Part shown: positions 29,053 through 37,923 of the stretch, one piece after another
How positions within the stretch are numbered: position 1 is the stretch's first letter
Layout: each line of letters opens with the position of its first letter
Assembly (NCBI GenBank): GCA_029225225.1
Contig: JAQXWB010000092.1
Span: 1-38,582, forward strand
Length of the DNA: 38,582 bases
Reading direction: 5' to 3'
Origin: Bacillota bacterium
GTDB lineage: Bacteria > Bacillota > Clostridia > Oscillospirales > Oscillospiraceae
Program-made: the position numbers and the translations under genes
The notes under the pieces: generated by a model
What the model saw: only the letters and a program-made list of their open reading frames with translations
Told to the model about the DNA's origin: nothing
The model's database searches: none

Positions 29053-29932
29053 CCGACTGCTTCTCCGCCTTGGAGAGCTGACCTGCGCTTTTACCGGCTG
29101 GGTGCCGCCCGCATCGGAAAATTCGTTTTTGCCGCAATTCCTTGTTTCGGACGGGTCAGCCGATGTGACGGTGGAGATTTATTACGACCCCGACATACGG
29201 ATTCCTGCGCCTAAGGTCTACGAGGATGCGTTTTGCCGTGCCTATGTCAGCGGAGAACGGGTATGGTTGGAAAACAGCGCTTTCGGGACGATGAAAACAT
29301 GGGCATATTCTATCCTGCATTATGATCACAGCGATACACTCCGCTTGCAGATTTTGTCGCCCACCAGCACCTTTAAGATGGATCATGTGATTGCCGGCAT
29401 GATGATAGAGAGCCTGCTGCTGGCGCGTGAGAGCGCGATTCTGCATTCGTCGGTGATTGCCGTGGACGGGCAGGCGATTCTGTTCACGGCTCCCAGCGGG
29501 ACGGGAAAATCCACGCAGGCGGAGCTTTGGCGGAAGCATCGGAACGCGGAAGTCCTCAACGGAGACAGGGCGCTGCTGCGTTTTGGAAACGGCAAGCCGC
29601 TTGCCTGCGGGCTGCCGTTTGCCGGCACCTCCGGCATCTGTAACAGGTTTGAACTGCCGATCCGCGCCATTGTGTTTTTGAGCCAAGCGAAGGAGAACCG
29701 GATTGAACGTATGCGCCCGACTGCGGCTGTTCGTGCGCTGGTCAGTCAGATCAGTCTGCATAAATGGCATGCGCAGGATGTGCAATACGCCGCGGGCATC
29801 GCTCTGCGGCTGGCGGAATGCCTGCCGATCTATCATCTGGCGTGTCTGCCGGAGGAATCTGCCGTGGAATGTTTAGAAGCGGCGATGAAAGGAGCTAACA
29901 ATGGAACATTCTGTGGAACCGATGCTGTCTAA
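29042..29932 (+). CDS. HPr-kinase-like P-loop protein
   Basis: 296 residues, cytoplasmic. The C-terminal half resembles the HPr(Ser) kinase/phosphorylase fold: a His (H135, LHSSVIAVDG) precedes the Walker A loop APSGTGKST (150-158, K156), and an Asp (D175, NGDRALL) stands where HprK has its ADD motif. The N-terminal 130 residues are unassigned; they do not look like the HprK N-domain or an obvious PqqD/RRE domain. True HprK regulates carbon catabolite repression, but this protein lacks that context. HprK-like kinases also occur in RiPP clusters, where PadeK/ThcoK-type enzymes phosphorylate a C-terminal Ser of lasso precursors. Here it lies between an anchored protein and a radical SAM enzyme, overlapping both (11 bp and 32 bp), which implies a joint modification role. 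Whether it is a kinase or only a nucleotide-binding helper is open. Confidence 0.82.
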   Translation: MRNDRLLLRLGELTCAFTGWVPPASENSFLPQFLVSDGSADVTVEIYYDPDIRIPAPKVYEDAFCRAYVSGERVWLENSAFGTMKTWAYSILHYDHSDTLRLQILSPTSTFKMDHVIAGMMIESLLLARESAILHSSVIAVDGQAILFTAPSGTGKSTQAELWRKHRNAEVLNGDRALLRFGNGKPLACGLPFAGTSGICNRFELPIRAIVFLSQAKENRIERMRPTAAVRALVSQISLHKWHAQDVQYAAGIALRLAECLPIYHLACLPEESAVECLEAAMKGANNGTFCGTDAV

Positions 29933-31031
29933 ATATCTCCATAACAGGGGGCGCAAGAAAGGGCTGCCTATTGCGGGAACCTTTGAACTGACGGCGCGTT
30001 GCAACTTTAATTGCAAGATGTGCTATGTCCATCTGACGGAAGCGGAGCAGCGCCGGCGCGGCAGAGAGCTGACGGCGGACGAGTGGCTGGCAATCGCGCA
30101 AAAAGCAAAGGAGGCGGGGACGGTTTTCCTCCTGCTGACGGGCGGCGAGCCGACCCTCCGCGCGGACTTCCCCGATATTTACCGCGCGCTGAAGAGGATG
30201 GGCTTTATGATCTCGGTTAACTCCAACGGATATTTGCTTCAGGACAAGATTCTGGAGCTGTTTGCCGAGGAAGTGCCTACACGCGTCAACATTTCCCTAT
30301 ACGGCGTCAGCAACGAGACCTACCGGCGGATGTGCGGCATCCCAGCGTATGACCGCATTGTGAAAAACATCGAAGCGCTCCGTAAGACAGGCGTGGATGT
30401 GAAGATCAATATGTCTCTGACGCCCGACAATATGGACGACATGGAAGCCGTGCTGCGGCAGGCAAAGTCGCTGGGCGCGCATACCCAAGCCACACCCTAT
30501 ATGTTCCCGCCCGTTCGGAGAGAAAAAAGCATGGTGGGACAAAACTACCGCATGAGCGCGGAGCAGGCGGGGGAGTTTCAAGCGAAATACAATCTGTTGT
30601 CCATGACGGAGGAGCAGTTCTGCCTGCTTGCGTCCCAAATGGCGAAGGGCATTGCCCAAACAGCCGCGGACGCCTGCGAGGGAGTACCCGGCAAGGGTGT
30701 GATGTGCCGCGCCGGCAGCAGCTCCTTCTGGCTGACATGGGACGGCAAAATGCTGCCCTGCGGACAGATGGCGGAGCCTGCCTTTGATGTGCTGACCATG
30801 GGCTTTGATGCCGCGTGGCAGGCCGTGAGGGAAGCCACCGCTGCCATTCGCCTTCCGCAGGAATGCAGCAATTGCGGTCTGAATTTCCTGTGCCACGCCT
30901 GCGCCGCCATGTGCTACTGCGAAACGGGAGAATTTGACAAAAAGCCGGAGTACCTTTGCAGACTGAACCGCAGCTATCTGGAAACCACGCAGGAGCTATG
31001 GCAGACGGTTTACGGCGGCAGAATGCCCTGA
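29901..31031 (+). CDS. Radical SAM/SPASM domain protein
   Basis: 376 residues. The radical SAM cluster is bound by C34, C38 and C41 (CNFNCKMC), and the SAM motif is LLTGGEPTLR. The C-terminal SPASM region, which binds auxiliary Fe-S clusters, has C269-x12-G-x4-C287, then C322-x2-C325-x5-C331 followed by C334, C338, C340 and a last C353. This is close to the SPASM pattern Cx9-15Gx4C...Cx2Cx5Cx3C...C, with slightly different spacing. SPASM enzymes modify peptides (PqqE, AlbA and sactisynthase types) or proteins (anSME). The start is ATG 29901, with AAAGGAG upstream inside the end of the kinase-like gene. No PqqD/RRE domain is fused to it. The substrate is unknown; the five-Cys peptide at 37924-38178 and the neighbouring surface proteins are the nearest candidates. 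Confidence 0.93.
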   Translation: MEHSVEPMLSKYLHNRGRKKGLPIAGTFELTARCNFNCKMCYVHLTEAEQRRRGRELTADEWLAIAQKAKEAGTVFLLLTGGEPTLRADFPDIYRALKRMGFMISVNSNGYLLQDKILELFAEEVPTRVNISLYGVSNETYRRMCGIPAYDRIVKNIEALRKTGVDVKINMSLTPDNMDDMEAVLRQAKSLGAHTQATPYMFPPVRREKSMVGQNYRMSAEQAGEFQAKYNLLSMTEEQFCLLASQMAKGIAQTAADACEGVPGKGVMCRAGSSSFWLTWDGKMLPCGQMAEPAFDVLTMGFDAAWQAVREATAAIRLPQECSNCGLNFLCHACAAMCYCETGEFDKKPEYLCRLNRSYLETTQELWQTVYGGRMP

Positions 31032-31097
31032 AGCCGGAAGCGCTCGTGATGCACCAATCGCGTGAAGGCCCGAATTTTATCACGCACATAAATGAAT

Positions 31098-31145
31098 TCC
31101 ACACAAAACGCGGGGCTTTTCTCGGGCTTTGTGTGGAGTTTTTAC
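31098..31145 (+). terminator. Rho-independent terminator of the radical SAM operon
   Basis: TCCACACAAA (31098-31107) pairs with TTTGTGTGGA (31128-31137). The loop holds a further short GC pairing (GCGGGG...TCGGG is partly complementary to itself), and GTTTTTACG follows. It separates the radical SAM operon from the large surface-protein gene. Confidence 0.75.
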
Positions 31146-31418
31146 GACTTTTACGCCGGAAAGGACTTATTTTGCAGAAGAAAGAAGAGCAGCGTTTGCT
31201 TTTTGGATATGCTTTTACATAAAAATAACATTTATTTTAAACTGTCATATGCTGAAGTATTTGTTTAACGATATTTATATCTTCATTATAGGATATTATC
31301 TTCTGCGACAAATGATGTCCTTGCCCAAAACGGACGGTATATCGCACTGCGGAGCGCATGTAAAATGCTTTTCAGTTGTGTGCTGTAGAAAAAAGTCGGT
31401 TCAATCATCATTTTTGTA
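31146..31418. other. AT-rich intergenic stretch without a supportable gene
   Basis: Between the terminator and the next promoter the DNA is clearly more AT-rich than its neighbours. A 97-codon open frame (31129-31422, plus strand) has no ribosome binding site, begins inside the terminator stem and has unlikely composition, so I do not call it. I see no tRNA-like or riboswitch-like fold by eye. Confidence 0.5.
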
Positions 31419-31447
31419 TTGATTTCCAAGAGCTGAGGTGCTATACT
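31419..31447 (+). promoter_or_regulatory. SigA-type promoter of the large surface-protein gene
   Basis: TTGATT (31419-31424), a 17-bp spacer and TATACT (31442-31447). The predicted start (about 31454) falls inside the tandem repeats that follow. The start codon is 100 bp downstream of the -10 box, with TAAGGAGG before it. Confidence 0.82.
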
Positions 31448-31451
31448 ATAT

Positions 31452-31491
31452 ACAATTGTATACCGTTAAAAACAATTGTATACCATTAAAA
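31452..31491. repeat. Two tandem 20-bp repeats with palindromes at the transcription start (putative operator)
   Basis: ACAATTGTATACCGTTAAAA (31452-31471) is followed at once by ACAATTGTATACCATTAAAA (31472-31491), one mismatch in 20. Each contains the palindrome ACAATTGT; the first is part of the longer palindrome ATACAATTGTAT (31450-31461). They begin 4 bp after the -10 box, where a bound repressor would block transcription, and at two turns of the helix apart. Confidence 0.7.
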
Positions 31492-31494
31492 AAG

Positions 31495-31533
31495 GCAGCC
31501 TCTGAAAGTAGGATACTTTGTGAGGGTGGCTGT
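31495..31533 (+). other. Leader hairpin upstream of the large surface-protein gene
   Basis: CAGCC pairs with GGCTG, and CTC..AAAG pairs with CTTT..GAG, forming an interrupted stem in the 5' leader that ends just before the TAAGGAGG ribosome binding site. It could affect translation; the mismatches make this tentative. Confidence 0.4.
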
Positions 31534-31547
31534 AAGGAGGAAACTGT

Positions 31548-34500
31548 ATGAGGATCATTTGTAGAAGGATCATAAGTGTTTTGCTGGTGCTCAGCTTGGC
31601 GCTTTCCCTGTGCTGTCTGCCGTCATCGGCTGCCGACACGGTGGTGTATGTCAAGGAGGCAAAGCTTGTGAGCCAAATTGACGGTACAGCGCCGTTTGAT
31701 GAGGATGTTGACGGAGATGGCTCTGACGCCCCGGGTGATGACAGCAGCCCTGATAACAGAAGGGTTCGCTCGTTTGACCAATTGTCTTATACGACGTCCG
31801 TAATTATAAGCGCTCCCAACAACGCAGACCAGGGAGACGGCGAGCTGTACTTTGAGTTTACGCTTCCCGTGGAAGATGATAAAGCAGTCTTTAACACCGA
31901 TGCTATGGCGTGGCTGGCTGCCAAAAATGCGGAATATTATGTGTGGCAGCTTGGCGACGGCTATCAATATCTGTGGGGGCACTTTGCGTGGACAGGTTCG
32001 GAAACGGACGCCAATTTCGAAGGTAGGTTAACACTGGATGTTTCTGTACGCGTGCTGGCAATGACAGAGGGAGAAACGCTTCAGCCTACATTTGACTTTT
32101 GGTATGGGAACGATAGTAAAGGTGCAGTAGAGCTACGGAGGGTTACGCCTGAAACTGTGACGATCACCTCTGCGCCGAGATTCAATGTCGTGCTGGTGGA
32201 TGCCAGACAGCAGAATGCCGGAACCTTTGACTTCAGCACGGGCAATGAGAACGCGTTCAGCAAGGGCGCGGGCGCCGTGGAAGGACGCCGCACCAGTTTC
32301 GGCATTGTCCTGCAGATTTACGGCAAGGATGACGCGCACGGTCTGCGAGGCTGTGAGCTTCCCAACGGCAATGCTATCACCTTTGATTTGGATATTTCGT
32401 CCAGCTATTACTATTCTATCGAGGGTGTGGAAGAAGAGCAAGTGATCTGGGATTGCTTCGGCGCGGGCTATGCGCCTCTGATTTGGAGTTTTGATCAGAA
32501 CAGTGCAGAAGCTCAACAGGACGGCCGCGAAATCTCCGGCGTGAATTTCCCCTACGCCTTGAAGACACCGTTGAACAGCACTGATGCGGGAGGCGACGGT
32601 CGTTTCCAACAGTGTAATGAAGGCGGCACATGGTCTGCTACGCTCAGCGAGGACGGAAAGAAGCTGAGTGTCACGGTGAGCGGCTATGAGATCAACTTGA
32701 ATCAATTGCCCTCCGGGACCACCTCAGATACTCTGGGGCAATGGACTTACTATAATCCGGATAAGGTATCCGGCTACTGGGAGGTGCAGCAGGCCTGCTT
32801 CGCGGCAGGTGAGCTTTGGATCGTCCAGCCGTTTTATAATAGTGAAACGGGTGCGTATATTGGCGATGAAATGGCGCCGGGTACATTTGTCCTCGATGTA
32901 GAAGCAAAAAATCTGAAAATGTCCGGCAAGGGCACCGAGCTGCCGACAAGCGACACCAATGAAAATCAGATGGTTACTGATGACGATCTGCGCCATGTTG
33001 GTATCGGCGTGGCCATCGGCGGATACTTCGATTACGACCTTGCGTTTCGTAAGATGATCTGGAAGTCATGGGACGACGCATTGTCGGACGGCTGCTGGTA
33101 TAACGGCAAAGACTGGGTCGTCGCCGGCGGCGCGATGTCGATTTTTGACTACATTGTCCATGAAGGAGAAGGAGACGATGTCGGCGTTGCCTATGATCAG
33201 TTGATCAAGTTTGATCCGGACTATTTCACTTACGCTGGATGGGGGCTCGATTTAACAGAATATGGTGGTCTTGAAGTCAGAGGCGGCTTTGCAGCGGTGG
33301 CGCCCAACAACCCGGACATAGGCACGCCCGAAGGCGGATGGAATCATCATGGATACGAAGTAGATGAAGAGGGCTATGACGATGCCATGAAGTATGCTAC
33401 GGCGGATGATTTAATCTTCTTCAACAATTATTGGGAGCTGGTTGGCGCAGGCTACAAGTGCGTCGGCGTATTGTATGAGATGCGAGGCTGGCCGAAAGAT
33501 ACCGAGGGCAATTACCTTAGCAGTGTCAACTTCCATACTAACCGAACGGTGGATGGCTACGCTACCACGGATCGGAGCCTTGCGGGCAATGTATTCATGG
33601 TGACCCATTCCGCCAGCGCGTGGACAAAGAGAGATGTTAAGGCGGCCGCCGCGGCATATTTCGGTGTGGAAGATGCAGACACGCTGTCCTATGCGCAATA
33701 CGCCGAATATGCAAAAAATGTGTTCCCCAGCCGCCTAACCGCTGATAACGAGCGCCAACAAATCCGGTACGAAGGTAATTACCCTGCCTACCCCAATAAC
33801 TATAACAATCAGGGCGTAAACGGAACGGAAGGAGATCGCAACGAGAGCTACAAAAACTACCACAAATCCGTCTATGACGAGAACGGCTGGCTCAGCGGTA
33901 CCGCCGAGACGGATTACGGCGATTCCTGCTTGCTGATCAGCTATGCGATGGAGATCGAAAAGACCGTAACACAGCGCAACGAGTCTTCCGAGAAAAAGAC
34001 GACTTATTCCATGAATGACGGTCAGCGTGTTGCGGATTACCAGTTGATCGGTTCGGCAAATATCGACACCGAAGGTATGACCAGCTCCGGTGCTTCCGTG
34101 ATTACGACCACGGTCTATATTGAGGACACCCTCCCCAAAGGCTTGAGCTACATAGAAGGCTCGTCTTACTATGGCGGTACTTATGTGCAGAAGGCCGAGG
34201 GACAGCAGGGCAGCGTAAACGGCGGCACTCCGATCAATCCGACGACGGTCACGGTAAATGCCGACGGAACAACGACGCTGCTGTATACGCTGGAAAATGT
34301 AGAACTGGACTTGAATAAAAAAACGGTCCTGCCGACAATTTTCTACTCCTGCAAGATCGGCGACACAGAGAATCTGGAGAACGACGTGTATGACACGCAG
34401 TCGCTGGAAAATAAGGCGAGAATTTGGTCAGATGAGGATCACCAGCGCGAATTCAAGACGGCATACGGCAATGAAACGACTTGCGCCATCCGCATTTCCA

Positions 34501-37500
34501 AGCTGAAGCAAGTTGATATCCTCAAGAGAGCAGATCAGGTCTACGCTGATTACAACGCACCCCTCGGCTATACTATGTCGATGACCAACAACACCGCTGA
34601 GGAACAGACGCTCCTCGGCATGGATATTCTCCCGTATCATGGCGGCAACGGAACGAGCTTTGCGCAAGGAACCGGCTGTGAATCGCTGGTGACGGAAATG
34701 ACGCTCAAAGTGAACTCTTCCGCTTTCAACCTTGCAAGCATTGAGGTCTATTATACTGTTGATACGGCGGTCAGAGAAAAGACCAGCAAAGACTACTATG
34801 GTGATGCTTTAAGCGGCTGGACGAAATTAACGGTCAACGCCGACGGCACGGTTAACATTCCGTCATCGCCTTGGAAACCCACGGCGATCATCATCAAAGG
34901 TAAGCTGCCGTCAAATGTGGAGCTTGGCATCCATCTGACCATGGAGCTGACCAATGGAACACGCGGCGATGTTGTGGTCAACAAGCTGTATGAAAGCGAT
35001 ACTGCGGGCACACCGCTGGAAGTCTCTGCTAAGAGCACTCTTGTAACCCGAAGTCTTAGCGGACTGGTTTGGAACGATGCCGGCAAGGACGGCATTCAGA
35101 ATGAGGGCGGCGCTATCCCCGGTGTGTTGGTTACCCTGATGAAGTGGAGCGGCAGCGGCTATGAACCGTTCGAAAACCGAACAGCCGTAACCGATGCGAA
35201 TGGCAAATATGAGTTTACCCATCTGCCCGCCGGAACCTATGCGGTCAGCTTTGCGGACGGCTCCACGAGGATTGGGGAGCTTAGCGCTACCACTCAAAAC
35301 AGCGGCATTGACGATACCATAGATTCTGACGCGAATGCGGAAAAGAGAATCGAAAACATCGCCCTGCCTGAGCAGGTAGGTGAGACCAATATCTACGAAT
35401 CGAAGAACAACGACTGCGGTCTCTACTCGCAGATCACCTTCGTTCTGAACTACGACCGTCAGGTGGACATTCCCCTGAAGAGCTTCCGCGACGAAACGCC
35501 GACAGTCACATTTGCCGACACTGCGGTTCCGGCAACATGGAGCAATACGTTGATTAAAAAGGATGCCCATGATAAGGACTATGTCTTCACCGAGCTTGTG
35601 AATCAAAAGATTCGGATGGATCCCTACGACATCATATTCGCTCAGACGACGAAGGAATATACCTCCTTCTTCTACAAGCTGACCTATCAAACGACGGACG
35701 GAATGACCGTTGGGATCGTCACTGAGGTCGTAGCCCGTCCTGCGGATATCATTTACTACGAAGAGTCCAACGACACCATGTTCACCTTCACGGACGGACG
35801 CTTTGGCGAGTGGAAGTATTACACGGACGGATATGCACACGAAGACAACGGCACGACGGAGACAAACTATGATACAACTGCCGAAGCGCAGTTACAGGAT
35901 TACGACACCTTTACCAATGATGAAGACAGCCTCTACACCGGCAAGCTCTATTCCGGCAATACCGCGCGGATGGTAAATGTCTCGTCTGAGCCGAAATATC
36001 CAAATGCTACGGACATGCCATGGTATCCCTCCGTAACCTTCAGCTTCTATGGCACCGGCTTTGATCTGATCTCCATGGGTAACCCCTACGGCGGCATTCT
36101 GAATGTGGAGATTTACGAAGGAACGATCGAAGCGGGAGAAAGACCGCTCTATACCAGAACCTGCAATACACGCTACGGTGTCTATTTCAGCGAGACCGGC
36201 GAGGTTGAGGAAGAACCCGTACCCACTCCCCGAGACCGCGACAAGCTGTATCAGGGAACGATGTACTCTACCTCGGATTTGGAGAATCATAAGCTGGATT
36301 ACGGTCAGTACACCGTGATTGTCGAGGCAATGTATTCTGCGGACTTTGACCCCTACAATAAGGGCTCCTTTGACCTTGTGATCGACGGCATCCGCGTGAT
36401 CAACCCGCTGGGGCTGGACGAGAACAAGTTGGATTATAATCAGAAATCTCTCCATGATATCTATGCGGAGCAGGGTTCGAATCCGTACCTGTTCGTCACG
36501 CAGTTTGACAGCACACATCCTGCCGAAGCGGAGGATAATGTCACTGTTGAAAGAATCCTGAACTTCTACGGTCCGAAATTCGAAGTTCACCTTGAGCCGA
36601 ACCAAGCGCTTGCCTTTACGGTCAACGCAAACGCGGGTGATGAACTGCGCATTGCTGCCCACTGCTTTGAGGGCAAGGGAAAGGCTGCCACGCTCACCGT
36701 TTATGAAGGTGAAGACACCCAAAGGAAGGATATCACCGTCAATTCCGCAACACTGATGCACTATGATACCCATGTGACTTTTACAGGCGAAGAACAGACC
36801 ATTGTGCTGAGGAACAACTCCGACCAGGTGATCGCTCTGACGGATTTCTCCTATCTTTCCAACAAAGTGGTGAGCATTGCATGCAACGATAAAACCGCCT
36901 CGGCAGCTAAGGGCATACTGCTCAAAGCGATCACCACACCGGAGGAGCCGACGCCCGATACGCCGGAGGAGCTGAAGATCAAGAGCGCCTCGCTGTCCCT
37001 GTCGAGCGACATTTCCATCAACTTCTATGTTGCGGACGAGACGCTCAAGGGCTGGGACGCGCCTTACATGGTCTTTACCAAGGCGAAGTATGATGCTGCG
37101 GGCAATATCACGGGCTACGAGAACGAGACTGTCAGCAGCTACACCGAGAAGGACGGCTGCCACGTCTACACCTTCCGCGGAATCACAGCGATGGAAATGA
37201 GCAGCGCAGTGACCGCGACGCTGTACGCAACAAAGAACGGCGTACTTTCAAGCAGCGAGACCGTGAGCTACAGCGTTTTGACCTACGCGACCAACCAACT
37301 GCAAAAGAGCACGGACACGAAGCTGCATACGCTTTTGGTTGATCTTCTGAACTACGGCGCGGCGGCGCAGACCTATTGGCACTACAACACGGCAAATCTC
37401 GCCAACGCAAATCTGACTGAGGAGCAGCAGAAGCTCGCGACGCAGACCGCGCCGACGCTGGAGAGCTGCAAAGCCCTGACCAAGCACGACGGCGCAGCGG

Positions 37501-37907
37501 TGCATTTCAAGAGCGCGTCTCTGTCCCTTAAGGAGAAGGTCACGATCAACTACTATCTTGATCTCACGGATTACAACGGTGATGTGAACGATCTGCAAGT
37601 CGTGATCTCCTATACAGACACGGACGGCTCGCTGAAAACGGCGACGGTTGACGGCAGCGCACTTTCCAACCGAAACGGCATCTATGTCGCAAGCTTCTCG
37701 GCGCTCAATGCGTTGCAGATGCGCACGGCCTGCACTGCGGAGGTCTATGACAAGACCGCTGGCGAACGCGTCAGCGACACCGTGACCTACAGCATTGAAA
37801 GCTACGCCGCAAGCAAAGCCGATGACACGGATGCAGCGCTGGCCGAGTTGGTCAACGCCATGATGAAATACGGCGACGCTACCTGTGCCTACTTCAGCCA
37901 GCAGTGA
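31548..37907 (+). CDS. Very large secreted multi-domain surface protein
   Basis: 2119 residues. A signal peptide is clear (basic MRIICRRII, hydrophobic core, SSA-AD cleavage near residue 28). An acidic DVDGDGSD-type stretch follows. Residues up to about 800 are Trp/Tyr/Asp-rich and not assigned. About 855-925 looks like a DUF11/isopeptide-type beta domain (TTTVYIEDTLPKGLSYIEGS). About 1168-1240 is an SdrD-B/Cna-B-like domain (LSGLVWNDAGKDGIQNEGGAIPGVLVTL...TDANGKYEF). The 1450-1640 region has carbohydrate-binding-like features (GTGFDLISMGNPYGG). A Pro/Thr/Glu linker (about 1793-1808) leads to two related C-terminal repeats of about 135 residues (1809-1950 and 1985-2119; cores IKSASLSLSSDISINFY and FKSASLSLKEKVTINYY, ending in LLNYGAAAQ and MMKYGDATC). 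No LPXTG, SLH or dockerin is seen, so the anchor is unclear; the C-terminal repeats may bind the wall. It is followed by the small peptide gene after 16 bp. Confidence 0.9.
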   Translation: MRIICRRIISVLLVLSLALSLCCLPSSAADTVVYVKEAKLVSQIDGTAPFDEDVDGDGSDAPGDDSSPDNRRVRSFDQLSYTTSVIISAPNNADQGDGELYFEFTLPVEDDKAVFNTDAMAWLAAKNAEYYVWQLGDGYQYLWGHFAWTGSETDANFEGRLTLDVSVRVLAMTEGETLQPTFDFWYGNDSKGAVELRRVTPETVTITSAPRFNVVLVDARQQNAGTFDFSTGNENAFSKGAGAVEGRRTSFGIVLQIYGKDDAHGLRGCELPNGNAITFDLDISSSYYYSIEGVEEEQVIWDCFGAGYAPLIWSFDQNSAEAQQDGREISGVNFPYALKTPLNSTDAGGDGRFQQCNEGGTWSATLSEDGKKLSVTVSGYEINLNQLPSGTTSDTLGQWTYYNPDKVSGYWEVQQACFAAGELWIVQPFYNSETGAYIGDEMAPGTFVLDVEAKNLKMSGKGTELPTSDTNENQMVTDDDLRHVGIGVAIGGYFDYDLAFRKMIWKSWDDALSDGCWYNGKDWVVAGGAMSIFDYIVHEGEGDDVGVAYDQLIKFDPDYFTYAGWGLDLTEYGGLEVRGGFAAVAPNNPDIGTPEGGWNHHGYEVDEEGYDDAMKYATADDLIFFNNYWELVGAGYKCVGVLYEMRGWPKDTEGNYLSSVNFHTNRTVDGYATTDRSLAGNVFMVTHSASAWTKRDVKAAAAAYFGVEDADTLSYAQYAEYAKNVFPSRLTADNERQQIRYEGNYPAYPNNYNNQGVNGTEGDRNESYKNYHKSVYDENGWLSGTAETDYGDSCLLISYAMEIEKTVTQRNESSEKKTTYSMNDGQRVADYQLIGSANIDTEGMTSSGASVITTTVYIEDTLPKGLSYIEGSSYYGGTYVQKAEGQQGSVNGGTPINPTTVTVNADGTTTLLYTLENVELDLNKKTVLPTIFYSCKIGDTENLENDVYDTQSLENKARIWSDEDHQREFKTAYGNETTCAIRISKLKQVDILKRADQVYADYNAPLGYTMSMTNNTAEEQTLLGMDILPYHGGNGTSFAQGTGCESLVTEMTLKVNSSAFNLASIEVYYTVDTAVREKTSKDYYGDALSGWTKLTVNADGTVNIPSSPWKPTAIIIKGKLPSNVELGIHLTMELTNGTRGDVVVNKLYESDTAGTPLEVSAKSTLVTRSLSGLVWNDAGKDGIQNEGGAIPGVLVTLMKWSGSGYEPFENRTAVTDANGKYEFTHLPAGTYAVSFADGSTRIGELSATTQNSGIDDTIDSDANAEKRIENIALPEQVGETNIYESKNNDCGLYSQITFVLNYDRQVDIPLKSFRDETPTVTFADTAVPATWSNTLIKKDAHDKDYVFTELVNQKIRMDPYDIIFAQTTKEYTSFFYKLTYQTTDGMTVGIVTEVVARPADIIYYEESNDTMFTFTDGRFGEWKYYTDGYAHEDNGTTETNYDTTAEAQLQDYDTFTNDEDSLYTGKLYSGNTARMVNVSSEPKYPNATDMPWYPSVTFSFYGTGFDLISMGNPYGGILNVEIYEGTIEAGERPLYTRTCNTRYGVYFSETGEVEEEPVPTPRDRDKLYQGTMYSTSDLENHKLDYGQYTVIVEAMYSADFDPYNKGSFDLVIDGIRVINPLGLDENKLDYNQKSLHDIYAEQGSNPYLFVTQFDSTHPAEAEDNVTVERILNFYGPKFEVHLEPNQALAFTVNANAGDELRIAAHCFEGKGKAATLTVYEGEDTQRKDITVNSATLMHYDTHVTFTGEEQTIVLRNNSDQVIALTDFSYLSNKVVSIACNDKTASAAKGILLKAITTPEEPTPDTPEELKIKSASLSLSSDISINFYVADETLKGWDAPYMVFTKAKYDAAGNITGYENETVSSYTEKDGCHVYTFRGITAMEMSSAVTATLYATKNGVLSSSETVSYSVLTYATNQLQKSTDTKLHTLLVDLLNYGAAAQTYWHYNTANLANANLTEEQQKLATQTAPTLESCKALTKHDGAAVHFKSASLSLKEKVTINYYLDLTDYNGDVNDLQVVISYTDTDGSLKTATVDGSALSNRNGIYVASFSALNALQMRTACTAEVYDKTAGERVSDTVTYSIESYAASKADDTDAALAELVNAMMKYGDATCAYFSQQ

Positions 37908-37923
37908 AAGGAGAGAAAACAGA

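Noticed and set aside
29042-29932. A true HPr kinase/phosphorylase (hprK)
   Set aside because: The HprK N-terminal domain and the C-terminal signature are not visible, and the neighbours are not those of carbon regulation.
31129-31422. A possible 97-residue protein in the AT-rich gap
   Set aside because: It starts within the terminator hairpin, has no ribosome binding site, and is rich in Phe, Ile, Tyr and Cys as expected of AT-rich noncoding DNA.
31452-31491. The tandem repeats as a CRISPR array
   Set aside because: There are only two adjacent copies with no spacer between them, and no cas gene is present.
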